Shown piece by piece: positions 6,378 through 12,946 of a stretch of DNA of 12,946 bases (its first letter is position 1; each line of letters starts with the position of its first letter). Origin of the DNA: Spirochaetota bacterium (lineage in GTDB: Bacteria; Spirochaetota; Spirochaetia; Treponematales; Breznakiellaceae). The notes under the pieces were generated by a model. It was not told the origin of the DNA. It did no database searches and saw only the letters and a list, made by a program, of their open reading frames with translations. A program made the translations under genes and the position numbers. The stretch spans positions 1 through 12,946 of the forward strand of contig JAEXTK010000072.1 in the NCBI GenBank assembly GCA_023406985.1. The letters are read 5' to 3'.

Positions 6378-8134
6378 CCGAAACGAAAGGAACCGTCGTC
6401 GCCGTCAACGGCAACATGGTGGGCGTCCGCTTCGCGGGCGTCGTCTCCATGAACGAAGTCGGCTACGTGCAGGTGGGAGATAAGAAACTCAAGAGCGAAG
6501 TCATCCGCATCCGCGGCGACGAATGTCAGCTCCAGGTGTTCGAGCAGACCAAGGGCATCAAGGTCGGCGACCCCGTCGTCTTCGCGGGCGACATGCTCGC
6601 CGTGGAACTCGGCCCGGGCCTCCTCGGCCAGGTCTTCGACGGCCTGCAGAATCCGCTGCCCAAGCTCGCCGAAGAGGCGGGCTACTTCCTGGAGCGCGGC
6701 GTCTACCTGGACGCCCTGCCGCTCGATTCCGCGTGGCCCTTCACGCCGACGGCCAAGGTCGGCGATACGGTGGAGCGCGGCGACGCGCTCGGCACGGTGC
6801 CCGAGGGCGCCTTCACGCACCGCATCATGGTGCCCTTCGACCGGTACGGTACGTACACCGTCGCTTCCATCAAAGCCGCGGGTAGCTACCACGTGCACGA
6901 CGCGATCGCCGAACTGGACGACGGGAAGGGTAACCGCATCCCGGTGACCATGTCCTTCCGGTGGCCGGTCAAGCGCGCGGTGGATTGCTACGCGGAGCGG
7001 CTCAAGCCGGTGGACCCCATGGTCACCCGCGTGCGCCTCATCGACACGTTCTTCCCCGTCGCGCGGGGAGGCACCTACTGCATCCCCGGCCCGTTCGGCG
7101 CGGGCAAGACGGTCCTCCAGCAGATCACGAGCCGCCACGCGGACGTGGATATCGTCATCGTGGCCGCCTGCGGCGAGCGCGCGGGCGAAGTCGTGGAGAC
7201 CCTCAAGGAGTTCCCCGAACTCCTGGACCCCAAGACGGGGCGCTCCCTCATGGAGCGGACCATCATCATCTGCAACACGTCCTCCATGCCGGTCGCCGCG
7301 CGCGAGGCTTCGGTCTACACGGCCGTGACCCTGGCCGAGTACTACCGGCAGATGGGCCTCCACGTCCTCCTGCTCGCGGATTCCACGAGCCGCTGGGCCC
7401 AGGCCATGCGCGAGATGTCCGGACGCCTGGAAGAGATCCCCGGCGAGGAAGCCTTCCCCGCCTACCTGGAGTCGGTCATCGCGAGCTTCTACGAGCGGGC
7501 GGGCATCGTCCGGCTCCGGGACGGCGGCCTCGGCTCGGTCACCATCGGCGGCACGGTGAGCCCGGCCGGCGGTAACTTCGAGGAACCGGTCACCCAGGCG
7601 ACCCTCAAGGTCGTCGGCGCCTTCCACGGCCTCTCCCGCGAGCGGTCCGACGCCCGTAAGTACCCGGCCATCCACCCGCTGGATTCGTGGTCCAAGTACG
7701 CGGGCATCATCGACGCCTCCAAGGTCCGCTACGCCCACGGCTTCATGGCCCGCGGCGCCGAGGTGGAGCAGATGATGAAGGTCGTCGGCGAAGAAGGCAC
7801 GAGCCTGGACGACTACGTGATCTACCTCAAGGGCAACTTCCTCGATTCCGTGTACTTCCAGCAGAACTCCTTCGACGCGGTCGACGCGGCGGTGAGCCCC
7901 GAGCGCCAGAAGCACGTCTTCGCCCTGATCCTCGGCCTCCTCGCGGCCCGGCTCTCCTTCAAGGACAAGGAAGAGGCCCGGGCGTGGTTCAACCGGCTGC
8001 GGCAGCGGTTCCTGGACTACAACGGCAGCGAGTGGAAGAGCGACCGGTTCACGCTTCTTGAAAGAGAGATCGGGGCGACCGTCGCGGAGAAGTCCTCCGC
8101 CGTCGATCCCGCAGCAGCGAAAATCCTCGCGTAG
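6374..8134 (+). CDS. atpA: V/A-type ATP synthase catalytic subunit A
   Basis: A 586-residue catalytic subunit, of normal length. It binds and hydrolyses or synthesises ATP in the A3B3 head. The start at 6374 overlaps the DUF2764 stop (ATGA) and has GGGAG at 6362-6366; the frame remains open upstream, but that stretch lies inside the previous gene. The N-terminal beta-barrel (TKGTVVAVNGNMVGVRF, 4-20) and the V/A-specific 'non-homologous' insertion (~110-190) come first. The nucleotide-binding domain follows, with P-loop GPFGAGKT (239-246), catalytic Glu in CGERAGE (E268) and Walker B LLLADSTSRWAQAMRE (D336). GGTVSPAGGNFEEPVTQATL and the C-terminal helical domain (FLDSVYFQQNSFDAVD) then close the protein. 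The post-catalytic segment reads GERAGEVVE, where archaeal and eukaryotic subunits usually have GERGNEM, a difference I associate with this operon type. Catalytic residues are intact. Confidence 0.97.
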   Translation: MTETKGTVVAVNGNMVGVRFAGVVSMNEVGYVQVGDKKLKSEVIRIRGDECQLQVFEQTKGIKVGDPVVFAGDMLAVELGPGLLGQVFDGLQNPLPKLAEEAGYFLERGVYLDALPLDSAWPFTPTAKVGDTVERGDALGTVPEGAFTHRIMVPFDRYGTYTVASIKAAGSYHVHDAIAELDDGKGNRIPVTMSFRWPVKRAVDCYAERLKPVDPMVTRVRLIDTFFPVARGGTYCIPGPFGAGKTVLQQITSRHADVDIVIVAACGERAGEVVETLKEFPELLDPKTGRSLMERTIIICNTSSMPVAAREASVYTAVTLAEYYRQMGLHVLLLADSTSRWAQAMREMSGRLEEIPGEEAFPAYLESVIASFYERAGIVRLRDGGLGSVTIGGTVSPAGGNFEEPVTQATLKVVGAFHGLSRERSDARKYPAIHPLDSWSKYAGIIDASKVRYAHGFMARGAEVEQMMKVVGEEGTSLDDYVIYLKGNFLDSVYFQQNSFDAVDAAVSPERQKHVFALILGLLAARLSFKDKEEARAWFNRLRQRFLDYNGSEWKSDRFTLLEREIGATVAEKSSAVDPAAAKILA

Positions 8135-8149
8135 GACGGGAAGAACGCC

Positions 8150-9448
8150 ATGAAGAAGGTTTACAGCAAGATCGAATCCATCACGGGCAGCGTCATCACC
8201 GTCCGTGCCGAGGACGTCCGCTACGGCGACCTCGCGGAAATAGACACGAAGTTCGGCACCTCCCTCGCGGAGGTCAACCGGCTCCAGAACGACCTCGTCT
8301 CCTTGCAGGTCTTCGCGGGCGGCCGCGGCGTCTCCACGGGAGACGAGGTCCGCTTCCTCGGCCACCCCATGATGGTCCCCTTCTCGGAGAACCTCCTGGG
8401 GCGCGTGTTCACCGGTTCCGGCGCCGCGCGCGACAAGGGCCCGGCCCTGCGCGACGAGGCCATCGCCATCGGCGGTCCGTCGGTCAATCCGTCCAAGCGC
8501 ATCATCCCCCGCCGCATGATCCGCACCGGCATCCCGATGATCGACCTCTTCAACACCCTCGTGGTGTCGCAGAAGCTCCCGATCTTCTCGGTCTCCGGCG
8601 AGCCGTACAACGAGCTCCTCGCGCGGATCGCGATGCAGGCAGAGGTCGACGTCATCGTCCTCGGCGGCATGGGCCTCAAGTACGACGATTACCTCTACTT
8701 CAAGGAGACCCTGGAGGAGGGCGGCGCCCTCTCCCGCACGGTCATGTTCGTGCACACGGCCTCAGACCCCGTCGTCGAATGCCTCATGGTGCCCGACATC
8801 TCCCTCGCGGTCGCGGAGAAGTTCGCCCTCCAGGGCAAGGACGTGCTGGTGCTGCTCACCGACATGACCAACTTCGCCGACGCCATGAAGGAGATCGCGA
8901 TCACCCAGGAGCAGGTGCCCAGCAACCGCGGTTATCCCGGCGACCTCTACTCCCAGCTCGCCGCCCGTTACGAGAAGGCGGTCGACTTCGACACGGCCGG
9001 TTCCATCACCATCCTCGGCGTCACCACGATGCCGGGCGACGACGTGACCCACCCGGTGCCGGACAACACGGGCTACATCACCGAGGGCCAGTACTACCTC
9101 AAGAACGGCCGCATCGAGCCCTTCGGCTCCCTGTCGCGCCTCAAGCAGCAGGTCAACGGCAAGACGCGGGCCGACCACCGCGCCCTCATGGACGGCATGA
9201 TCAAGCTCTACGCCGCCTACAAGGACACCCTGGAGAAGAAGGCGATGGGCTTCATGATGTCCGACTGGGACGCGAAGCTCCTCAAGTACGGAGAGCTGTT
9301 CGAGAAGGAGATGATGGACCTTTCCGTCAACATCCCGCTCGAGCGCGCCCTGGACCTCGGCTGGGAGATCCTCTCGTCCTGCTTCGACAAGGAAGAGACG
9401 GGGCTCAGGACCGAGCTCATAGAGAAGTTCTGGCCGAAGAAGGCTTAA
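8150..9448 (+). CDS. atpB: V/A-type ATP synthase regulatory subunit B
   Basis: A 432-residue non-catalytic partner of subunit A in the A3B3 head, slightly shorter than the ~460 of Enterococcus and archaeal B. The beta-barrel lies at the N-terminus (KIESITGSVITVRAEDVRYG). As expected for B, the P-loop is degenerate: SGEPYNE (149-155) replaces a true Walker A, matching the SGLPHNE-type signature of the family. ISLAVAEKFALQGKDVLVLL and TDMTNFADAMKEI, then NRGYPGDLYSQLA, are strong B-subunit blocks. R330 in FGSLSRL is the likely arginine finger supplied to the catalytic site of A. The start is ATG at 8150, 15 nt after the atpA stop, with GGGAAG at ~8138-8143. The gap to atpD is 6 nt. I see nothing defective in the gene. 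Confidence 0.97.
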   Translation: MKKVYSKIESITGSVITVRAEDVRYGDLAEIDTKFGTSLAEVNRLQNDLVSLQVFAGGRGVSTGDEVRFLGHPMMVPFSENLLGRVFTGSGAARDKGPALRDEAIAIGGPSVNPSKRIIPRRMIRTGIPMIDLFNTLVVSQKLPIFSVSGEPYNELLARIAMQAEVDVIVLGGMGLKYDDYLYFKETLEEGGALSRTVMFVHTASDPVVECLMVPDISLAVAEKFALQGKDVLVLLTDMTNFADAMKEIAITQEQVPSNRGYPGDLYSQLAARYEKAVDFDTAGSITILGVTTMPGDDVTHPVPDNTGYITEGQYYLKNGRIEPFGSLSRLKQQVNGKTRADHRALMDGMIKLYAAYKDTLEKKAMGFMMSDWDAKLLKYGELFEKEMMDLSVNIPLERALDLGWEILSSCFDKEETGLRTELIEKFWPKKA

Positions 9449-9454
9449 CCATCC

Positions 9455-10057
9455 ATGGCCAAGATCAAGCTGACCAAGAACGAGCTCAAGAAGCAGAAGG
9501 ACGAGCTGAAGATGTTCCAGCGCTACCTTCCGACCTTGATGCTCAAGAAGCAGCAGCTCCAGACGGAGATCCGGGCCATCGAGGTCCGCATCCGCGAGCT
9601 GCGGGCAGAGAAGGATAGGATCGACGAGGCCTTCAAGGCCTGGATCGCCGTCTTCGGCGAGAAGGGAGTCTTCGTTCCCGGCCTGCTCCGCGTTACGGAA
9701 CTCCGGACCTCGGTCGGCAATATCGCCGGCGTGGAGATCCCCGTGTTCGCGGGGGCCGATTTCGCCGTGGAAGCGTACGACCTGGAGCGCACCCCGCTCT
9801 GGCTGGACCTCGCGGTGGAACGGTTGCGGCAGGTTCTCCTCCTGGATCTTGAAGCGGACACCTTGGAGGAACAGCGCCGGCGGCTCGACAAGGAGCTGCG
9901 CACCACCACCCAGCGCGTCAACCTCTTCGAGAAGGTGAAGATCCCCGAGGCCAAGGGCAACATCAAGAAGATCCGCGTCTACCTGGGCGACCAGCAGACC
10001 GCGGCCGTCGTGCGCGGCAAGATAGCCAAGCGCGGCATGGAGAGGGTCGCCGAATGA
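9455..10057 (+). CDS. atpD: V/A-type ATP synthase subunit D (central shaft)
   Basis: A 200-residue protein forming the rotating coiled-coil shaft inside the A3B3 head. The N-terminal helix starts with the family pattern KIKLTKNELKKQKDELKMFQ and runs into LTLMLKKQQLQTEIRAIEVR-like heptads (actual PTLMLKKQQLQTEIRAIEVR). A central hairpin domain (~65-130) follows, then the returning helix (EADTLEEQRRRLDKELRTTT). The C-terminus has NLFEKVKIPEAKGNIKKIRV, corresponding to the conserved 'VNAL(E)..IP.L..TI..I' of subunit D. It starts 6 nt after the atpB stop with only weak Shine-Dalgarno potential (GAAGAAGG inside the atpB end, 9435-9442), so translation is probably coupled to atpB. Its stop overlaps the atpI start (ATGA, 10054-10057). 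The usual rotor partner, subunit F, is not encoded in the window. Confidence 0.94.
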   Translation: MAKIKLTKNELKKQKDELKMFQRYLPTLMLKKQQLQTEIRAIEVRIRELRAEKDRIDEAFKAWIAVFGEKGVFVPGLLRVTELRTSVGNIAGVEIPVFAGADFAVEAYDLERTPLWLDLAVERLRQVLLLDLEADTLEEQRRRLDKELRTTTQRVNLFEKVKIPEAKGNIKKIRVYLGDQQTAAVVRGKIAKRGMERVAE

Positions 10058-11991
10058 TAGTACCGATGAAGAAGGTCACGCTCATCGTCCTGGACCGTGA
10101 GCGGAAGGCCGCCCTCGTCGAACTCCGGAAGGTCGGGGTGCTCCACCCCGTCGTCGGCCTCGTGCAGGGAGGCGACCTCGCCGCCCTCACGGAGCGGAAG
10201 GCGAAGGCGGATGCCATCCTCAACGTCCTCCGGGACATCGCCTCCACCGAGGGCATGAAAGCCGCGGGTAAGAAAGCCGCGGGCAAGAAAGCCGAAACGC
10301 AAGGCGCGGCGAGCCGCGCAGCGGTCGACGCCGCGGCCCTCATGGAGAAGGTCGGCGGCCTCCTCGCCGAACGGCGGACCGCCGAGGAAGCGATCGCGCG
10401 GCTACGCGCCGAACTCGCCCGCTTGGAGGGCTGGGGCCCCCTGGACCCCGCGTGGTTCGCCGACCTGGCAGCCGCGGGCGTGGACGTCGTCCCGTACGAG
10501 ATCCCCGCCAGGGTCCACGCGAGCCTGGACGACTCGGTGCGCGTGCTCGTGGTGTCGCGGACCAAGACCATGGTCCGCGGCCTCGTCTTCCGCGAAGACG
10601 GCCGCGTGCCGGCCGCGCTCGGCGACGCGGCGACCCCGCTGCTCCTCGGCGACCGGTCCACGTTCGACCTGGAACGCGGCCTGCGGGAACACGAGGGCCG
10701 AGTGGCCGAAATCGGGGGGGAACTCGCGGAAGCCGCCGCCCACCTGGGCGAATGCGAACGGCACGCGGCGATGATCGCGGCCGAGTGCGAATTCGAGCGG
10801 CTCCGCGCGGGCATGGAACTGCTCACCGACGAGTCGGAAGGGCACGCGCTCGCGCACCTGACCGGGTTCGTCCCCGAGGACGACGTAGGTCGCGTTCTCG
10901 CGGCGGCGAAGGCCCACGGGTGGGCCGTACTGGCCGACGATCCGGCCGACGACGACGCGGTGCCGACGAAGGTGAAGAATTCGCCGCTCGTCCGCCTCGT
11001 CGATCCGATCCTGAGCTTCCTGGGCACCGTGCCGAGCTATCGGGAATACGACATCTCCGCCTGGTTCCTCCTGTTCTTCTGCTTCTTCTTCGCCATGATC
11101 TTCGGCGACGGCGGATACGGGTCCATACTCCTGGTCTCCGGCGTGATCCTGGCGGTCAAGGCGAAGCGCGCGGGCAAGCCCGTGCCGGATACGGTGCGGC
11201 TTCTCTTGCTCCTCGCGGGCTTCACGATCTTCTGGGGCACCATGACCCTGAGCTGGTTCGGTATCGATCCGGCCAAGCTCCCCTCGTTCCTGAAGGCCGT
11301 CGACCTCTATTGGATTTCCAACGAGAATCCCGATTCGGGTGAGAACGTGAAGACGCTCTGCTTCTATCTCGGAACGATCCAGCTCGTGATCGCGCATCTC
11401 AAGAACATCAGGAGGGATATCGGATCGCTCAAATTCCTGGCGCAAATCGGACAGCTGGCCATGGTGGTCGGCATGCTGAGCCTAGCCCTGAATCTGGTCA
11501 TCAACGCCGGCAAATTCCCGATTCCGTCGTATGCCCCGATTTTCATCGCGGTGGGGTTCGTCCTCAACTTCCTCTTCGCGAACTGGGAATCAGGGATCGG
11601 GTTCTTCAGGGGGTTGGCGAAGAGCATCCTGGGAAGCCTGGCCAACATCGTGTCGGTCTTCCTCGGCGTCGTGAACGTGTTCGCGGACATCGTCTCGTAC
11701 ATCCGGCTCTGGGCGGTCGGGCTCGCGGGGCTCGCGATCAGCCAGACCATCAACAACATGGTCGGGCCGATGCTCGGCAAGTTCTCCCTCTTCCTGATCG
11801 GCGCGTTCATACTGGTGGCGGGCCACGGCGTCAACATCCTGCTCAGCGTGCTGTCCGTAATCGTGCACGGCGTACGACTCAATATGCTTGAATTCTCCGG
11901 CCATCTCGGTATGGAGTGGTCCGGATTCTCCTACGATCCGTTCAAGGAACGGGTTACGACGAATGAAACTTCCTCAAAGGAGCAGTCATGA
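10054..11991 (+). CDS. atpI: V/A-type ATP synthase subunit I (membrane stator, a-subunit)
   Basis: A 645-residue membrane subunit that provides the ion half-channels against the K ring and anchors the peripheral stalk. The start ATG overlaps the atpD stop, with GGAGAGG (10039-10045) as ribosome binding site; an ATG four codons on (10066) is an alternative. Residues 1-~320 are the cytoplasmic domain, with the usual opening MKKVTLIVLDRERKAALVEL and two long charged helical arms. Residues ~330-620 hold seven to eight membrane helices. Family motifs include IFGDGGYG (349-356), FWGTMTLSWFG, and SYIRLWAVGLA with R551, the arginine essential for ion transfer (yeast Vph1 R735 equivalent). The C-terminal HGVRLNMLEFSGHLGMEWSG follows. 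A short Lys/Ala repeat is inserted at residues 69-80. The membrane half has visibly lower G+C than the soluble half. The stop overlaps atpK (ATGA). Confidence 0.96.
   Translation: MIVPMKKVTLIVLDRERKAALVELRKVGVLHPVVGLVQGGDLAALTERKAKADAILNVLRDIASTEGMKAAGKKAAGKKAETQGAASRAAVDAAALMEKVGGLLAERRTAEEAIARLRAELARLEGWGPLDPAWFADLAAAGVDVVPYEIPARVHASLDDSVRVLVVSRTKTMVRGLVFREDGRVPAALGDAATPLLLGDRSTFDLERGLREHEGRVAEIGGELAEAAAHLGECERHAAMIAAECEFERLRAGMELLTDESEGHALAHLTGFVPEDDVGRVLAAAKAHGWAVLADDPADDDAVPTKVKNSPLVRLVDPILSFLGTVPSYREYDISAWFLLFFCFFFAMIFGDGGYGSILLVSGVILAVKAKRAGKPVPDTVRLLLLLAGFTIFWGTMTLSWFGIDPAKLPSFLKAVDLYWISNENPDSGENVKTLCFYLGTIQLVIAHLKNIRRDIGSLKFLAQIGQLAMVVGMLSLALNLVINAGKFPIPSYAPIFIAVGFVLNFLFANWESGIGFFRGLAKSILGSLANIVSVFLGVVNVFADIVSYIRLWAVGLAGLAISQTINNMVGPMLGKFSLFLIGAFILVAGHGVNILLSVLSVIVHGVRLNMLEFSGHLGMEWSGFSYDPFKERVTTNETSSKEQS
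10258..10296 (+). repeat. 15-bp tandem repeat inside atpI encoding KAAGK units
   Basis: AAAGCCGCGGGTAAG (10258-10272) and AAAGCCGCGGGCAAG (10273-10287) differ at one base and are followed by a partial third copy AAAGCCGAA (10288-10296). They encode KAAGK-KAAGK-KAE at atpI residues 69-81, a basic flexible insert in the N-terminal cytoplasmic arm. The repeat is in frame and does not disrupt the gene. Confidence 0.8.
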
Positions 11992-12410
11992 ATTTCGGAA
12001 TGATAGGCGTAGCGTTCGTCCTCGGTCTTTCGGCCATCGGATCCTCCATCGGCGCCGGCATCGCCGGCCAGGCGGCCATCGGCGCGTGGAAGCGCAATTT
12101 CGTGCAGAATAAGCCGGCTTCCTTCCTCCTCGTCGCGTACGCCGGCGCGCCGCTCACCCAGACCATCTACGGTTTCATCCTCATGAGCCGCATGCTTCAG
12201 TCCACCAAGGATCCCTTCCTCCTTCTCGGCATCGGGTTCGCGAGCGGGCTCGGCATGGGCATGTCCGCCATCGCCCAGGGTAAGGCTTCCGCCTCCAGCT
12301 GCGACGCCTTCGGCGAGACCGGAAAGGGCTTCGGCCTCTACATCACGGTCGTCGGCCTCTGCGAGACCGTCGCGCTCTTCGTGATGGCGTTCACGTTCGG
12401 CGCGCTCTAG
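11988..12410 (+). CDS. atpK: V/A-type ATP synthase subunit K (proteolipid, c-ring)
   Basis: A 140-residue, four-helix proteolipid made of two fused hairpins. Copies form the rotor ring that carries ions past subunit I. It is a little shorter than the ~156 residues of Enterococcus NtpK. Helix 1 has the glycine-rich LSAIGSSIGAGIAGQAAIGA. Helix 2 has PLTQTIYGF (T57, Q58), helix 3 GMSAIAQGKA (Q97) and helix 4 GLCETVALF with the ion-binding carboxylate E126. Only helix 4 carries an acidic residue, as in duplicated V-type subunits, so each K binds one ion. The T/Q/Q/E set resembles the NtpK Na+ site. The start overlaps the atpI stop (ATGA, 11988-11991), and AAAGGAG (~11976-11982) is a strong ribosome binding site, fitting the high copy number of this subunit. 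It is the last ATPase gene; ispG follows after 9 nt. Confidence 0.96.
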   Translation: MNFGMIGVAFVLGLSAIGSSIGAGIAGQAAIGAWKRNFVQNKPASFLLVAYAGAPLTQTIYGFILMSRMLQSTKDPFLLLGIGFASGLGMGMSAIAQGKASASSCDAFGETGKGFGLYITVVGLCETVALFVMAFTFGAL

Positions 12411-12419
12411 AAAGCGACT

Positions 12420-12946
12420 ATGAGCGATCGTAGACAGACCTCCCGCGTCGTGAGAATCGGCGGATTCGATCACGTCGAGTCCGTCCTCGTCGGAGGCGCG
12501 TACCCGGTCGCCGTACAGACCATGTGGAAGGACCGGCTCGTCCGGTCCGACCTGGAAGGATCGGCGGGGGAGGCCGTCGTCGGCCGCGTGGCGAAGCTGC
12601 GCGCCCTCGGCTGCGCCATCCTCCGCTTCGCGGTTCCCGATCTCGCCGCGGCCGAAGTCCTCGGCGAGCTCGCATCCCGCGTGTCCCTGCCCCTCGTGGC
12701 GGATATCCATTTCGATCACGAGATAGCCCTCCGCTGCCTCGATTTTCCCATCGCCAAGATCCGGATCAATCCGGGCAACATCGGCTCCCGCGCCAAGGTG
12801 GAGGCCGTCGTCGCCAAGGCCGCCGCCAAGGGCGTGCCCATACGCATCGGCGTCAACGCGGGGAGCCTCCCGCAGGACCTCAGGCGCGGCGTGGAGTCGG
12901 GAACGGCGACCAGGGCGGAGGCCCACGTCGCCCCCCCCCACCCGGG
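12420..12946 (+). CDS. ispG: 4-hydroxy-3-methylbut-2-enyl diphosphate synthase, N-terminal part (runs off the window)
   Basis: About 175 residues are present with no stop before the window end; full-length IspG is ~370-420. The enzyme reduces the cyclic diphosphate MEcPP to HMBPP in the MEP isoprenoid pathway, using a [4Fe-4S] cluster bound by cysteines in the missing C-terminal half. N-terminal TIM-barrel signatures are clear: PVAVQTM, the LGCAILRFAVPDL strand (usually GADIVRVAVP), PLVADIHFDHEIAL, KIRINPGNIGS and VPIRIGVNAGSLPQDL. QTMWKDRL resembles treponemal IspG as I remember it. The ATG at 12420 is 9 nt after atpK with only a weak Shine-Dalgarno, suggesting read-through translation or transcription from the ATPase operon. 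The last five residues (APPHP, encoded by nine consecutive C and CACCCG) do not look like IspG and may be sequence error at a contig edge. Confidence 0.95.
   Translation, partial: MSDRRQTSRVVRIGGFDHVESVLVGGAYPVAVQTMWKDRLVRSDLEGSAGEAVVGRVAKLRALGCAILRFAVPDLAAAEVLGELASRVSLPLVADIHFDHEIALRCLDFPIAKIRINPGNIGSRAKVEAVVAKAAAKGVPIRIGVNAGSLPQDLRRGVESGTATRAEAHVAPPHP

Noticed and set aside
7069..7081. GGCACCTACTGC inside atpA as a sigma54 (-24/-12) promoter
   Set aside because: The GG and GC elements are separated by 8 bases, not the required 10, and the site lies mid-gene.
6320..8755. 811-codon open frame on the minus strand opposite atpA and atpB
   Set aside because: It mirrors genes whose catalytic motifs are unmistakable on the plus strand. 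High third-position G+C removes stop codons from the opposite frame, and the translation shows no domain.

Overview
This window looks like GC-rich bacterial chromosome (roughly two-thirds G+C, third codon positions almost all G or C), most likely from a spirochaete related to Treponema/Spirochaeta. The main clue is a V/A-type ATPase operon in the order E - DUF2764 protein - A - B - D - I - K. That order is familiar from spirochaetes and some Bacteroidetes. A spirochaete-looking IspG (QTMWKDRL near its N-terminus) follows it. The lineage is inferred from gene order and motifs; no marker gene such as rRNA is present.

Layout. (1) 1-2998, plus strand: the 3' end of an unidentified gene (possibly the C-terminus of a DNA polymerase III clamp-loader subunit), then a soluble PAS-domain histidine kinase and an NtrC-family sigma54 activator. 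Both junctions are 4-nt stop/start overlaps, so the three genes form one transcription unit. (2) 3039-3548, minus strand: a small protein with a C-terminal J domain, convergent with the regulator. (3) 3549-3649: a compact divergent promoter region. A palindromic TTGCAA can serve as -35 element in both directions, towards the J-domain gene and towards galM. (4) 3650-4681, plus strand: aldose 1-epimerase. (5) 4682-4770: a good sigma70-type promoter followed by a perfect 10-bp inverted repeat directly before the ribosome binding site of a small uncharacterised gene (4771-5133). (6) 5190-12410, plus strand: the V/A-ATPase operon. (7) 12420-12946: the N-terminal part of ispG, running off the window.

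How it works together. AtpA/AtpB form the ATP-hydrolysing or ATP-synthesising head, AtpD is the central shaft, AtpE the peripheral stalk, and AtpI/AtpK the ion-translocating membrane sector. No canonical C, F or G/H subunit gene is present. The DUF2764 protein sits between E and A, close to where other bacterial operons carry C, and is the natural candidate for a missing stalk subunit. AtpK keeps a residue set resembling the Na+ site of Enterococcus NtpK. The small gene at 4771 probably heads the ATPase transcript, and ispG probably ends it or continues it.

I see no mobile element, CRISPR array, rRNA or tRNA, and nothing that clearly amounts to a novel defence or biosynthetic system. The most interesting items are the 5'-leader hairpin, the shared-hexamer divergent promoter, the DUF2764 question and the reduced ATPase gene set.
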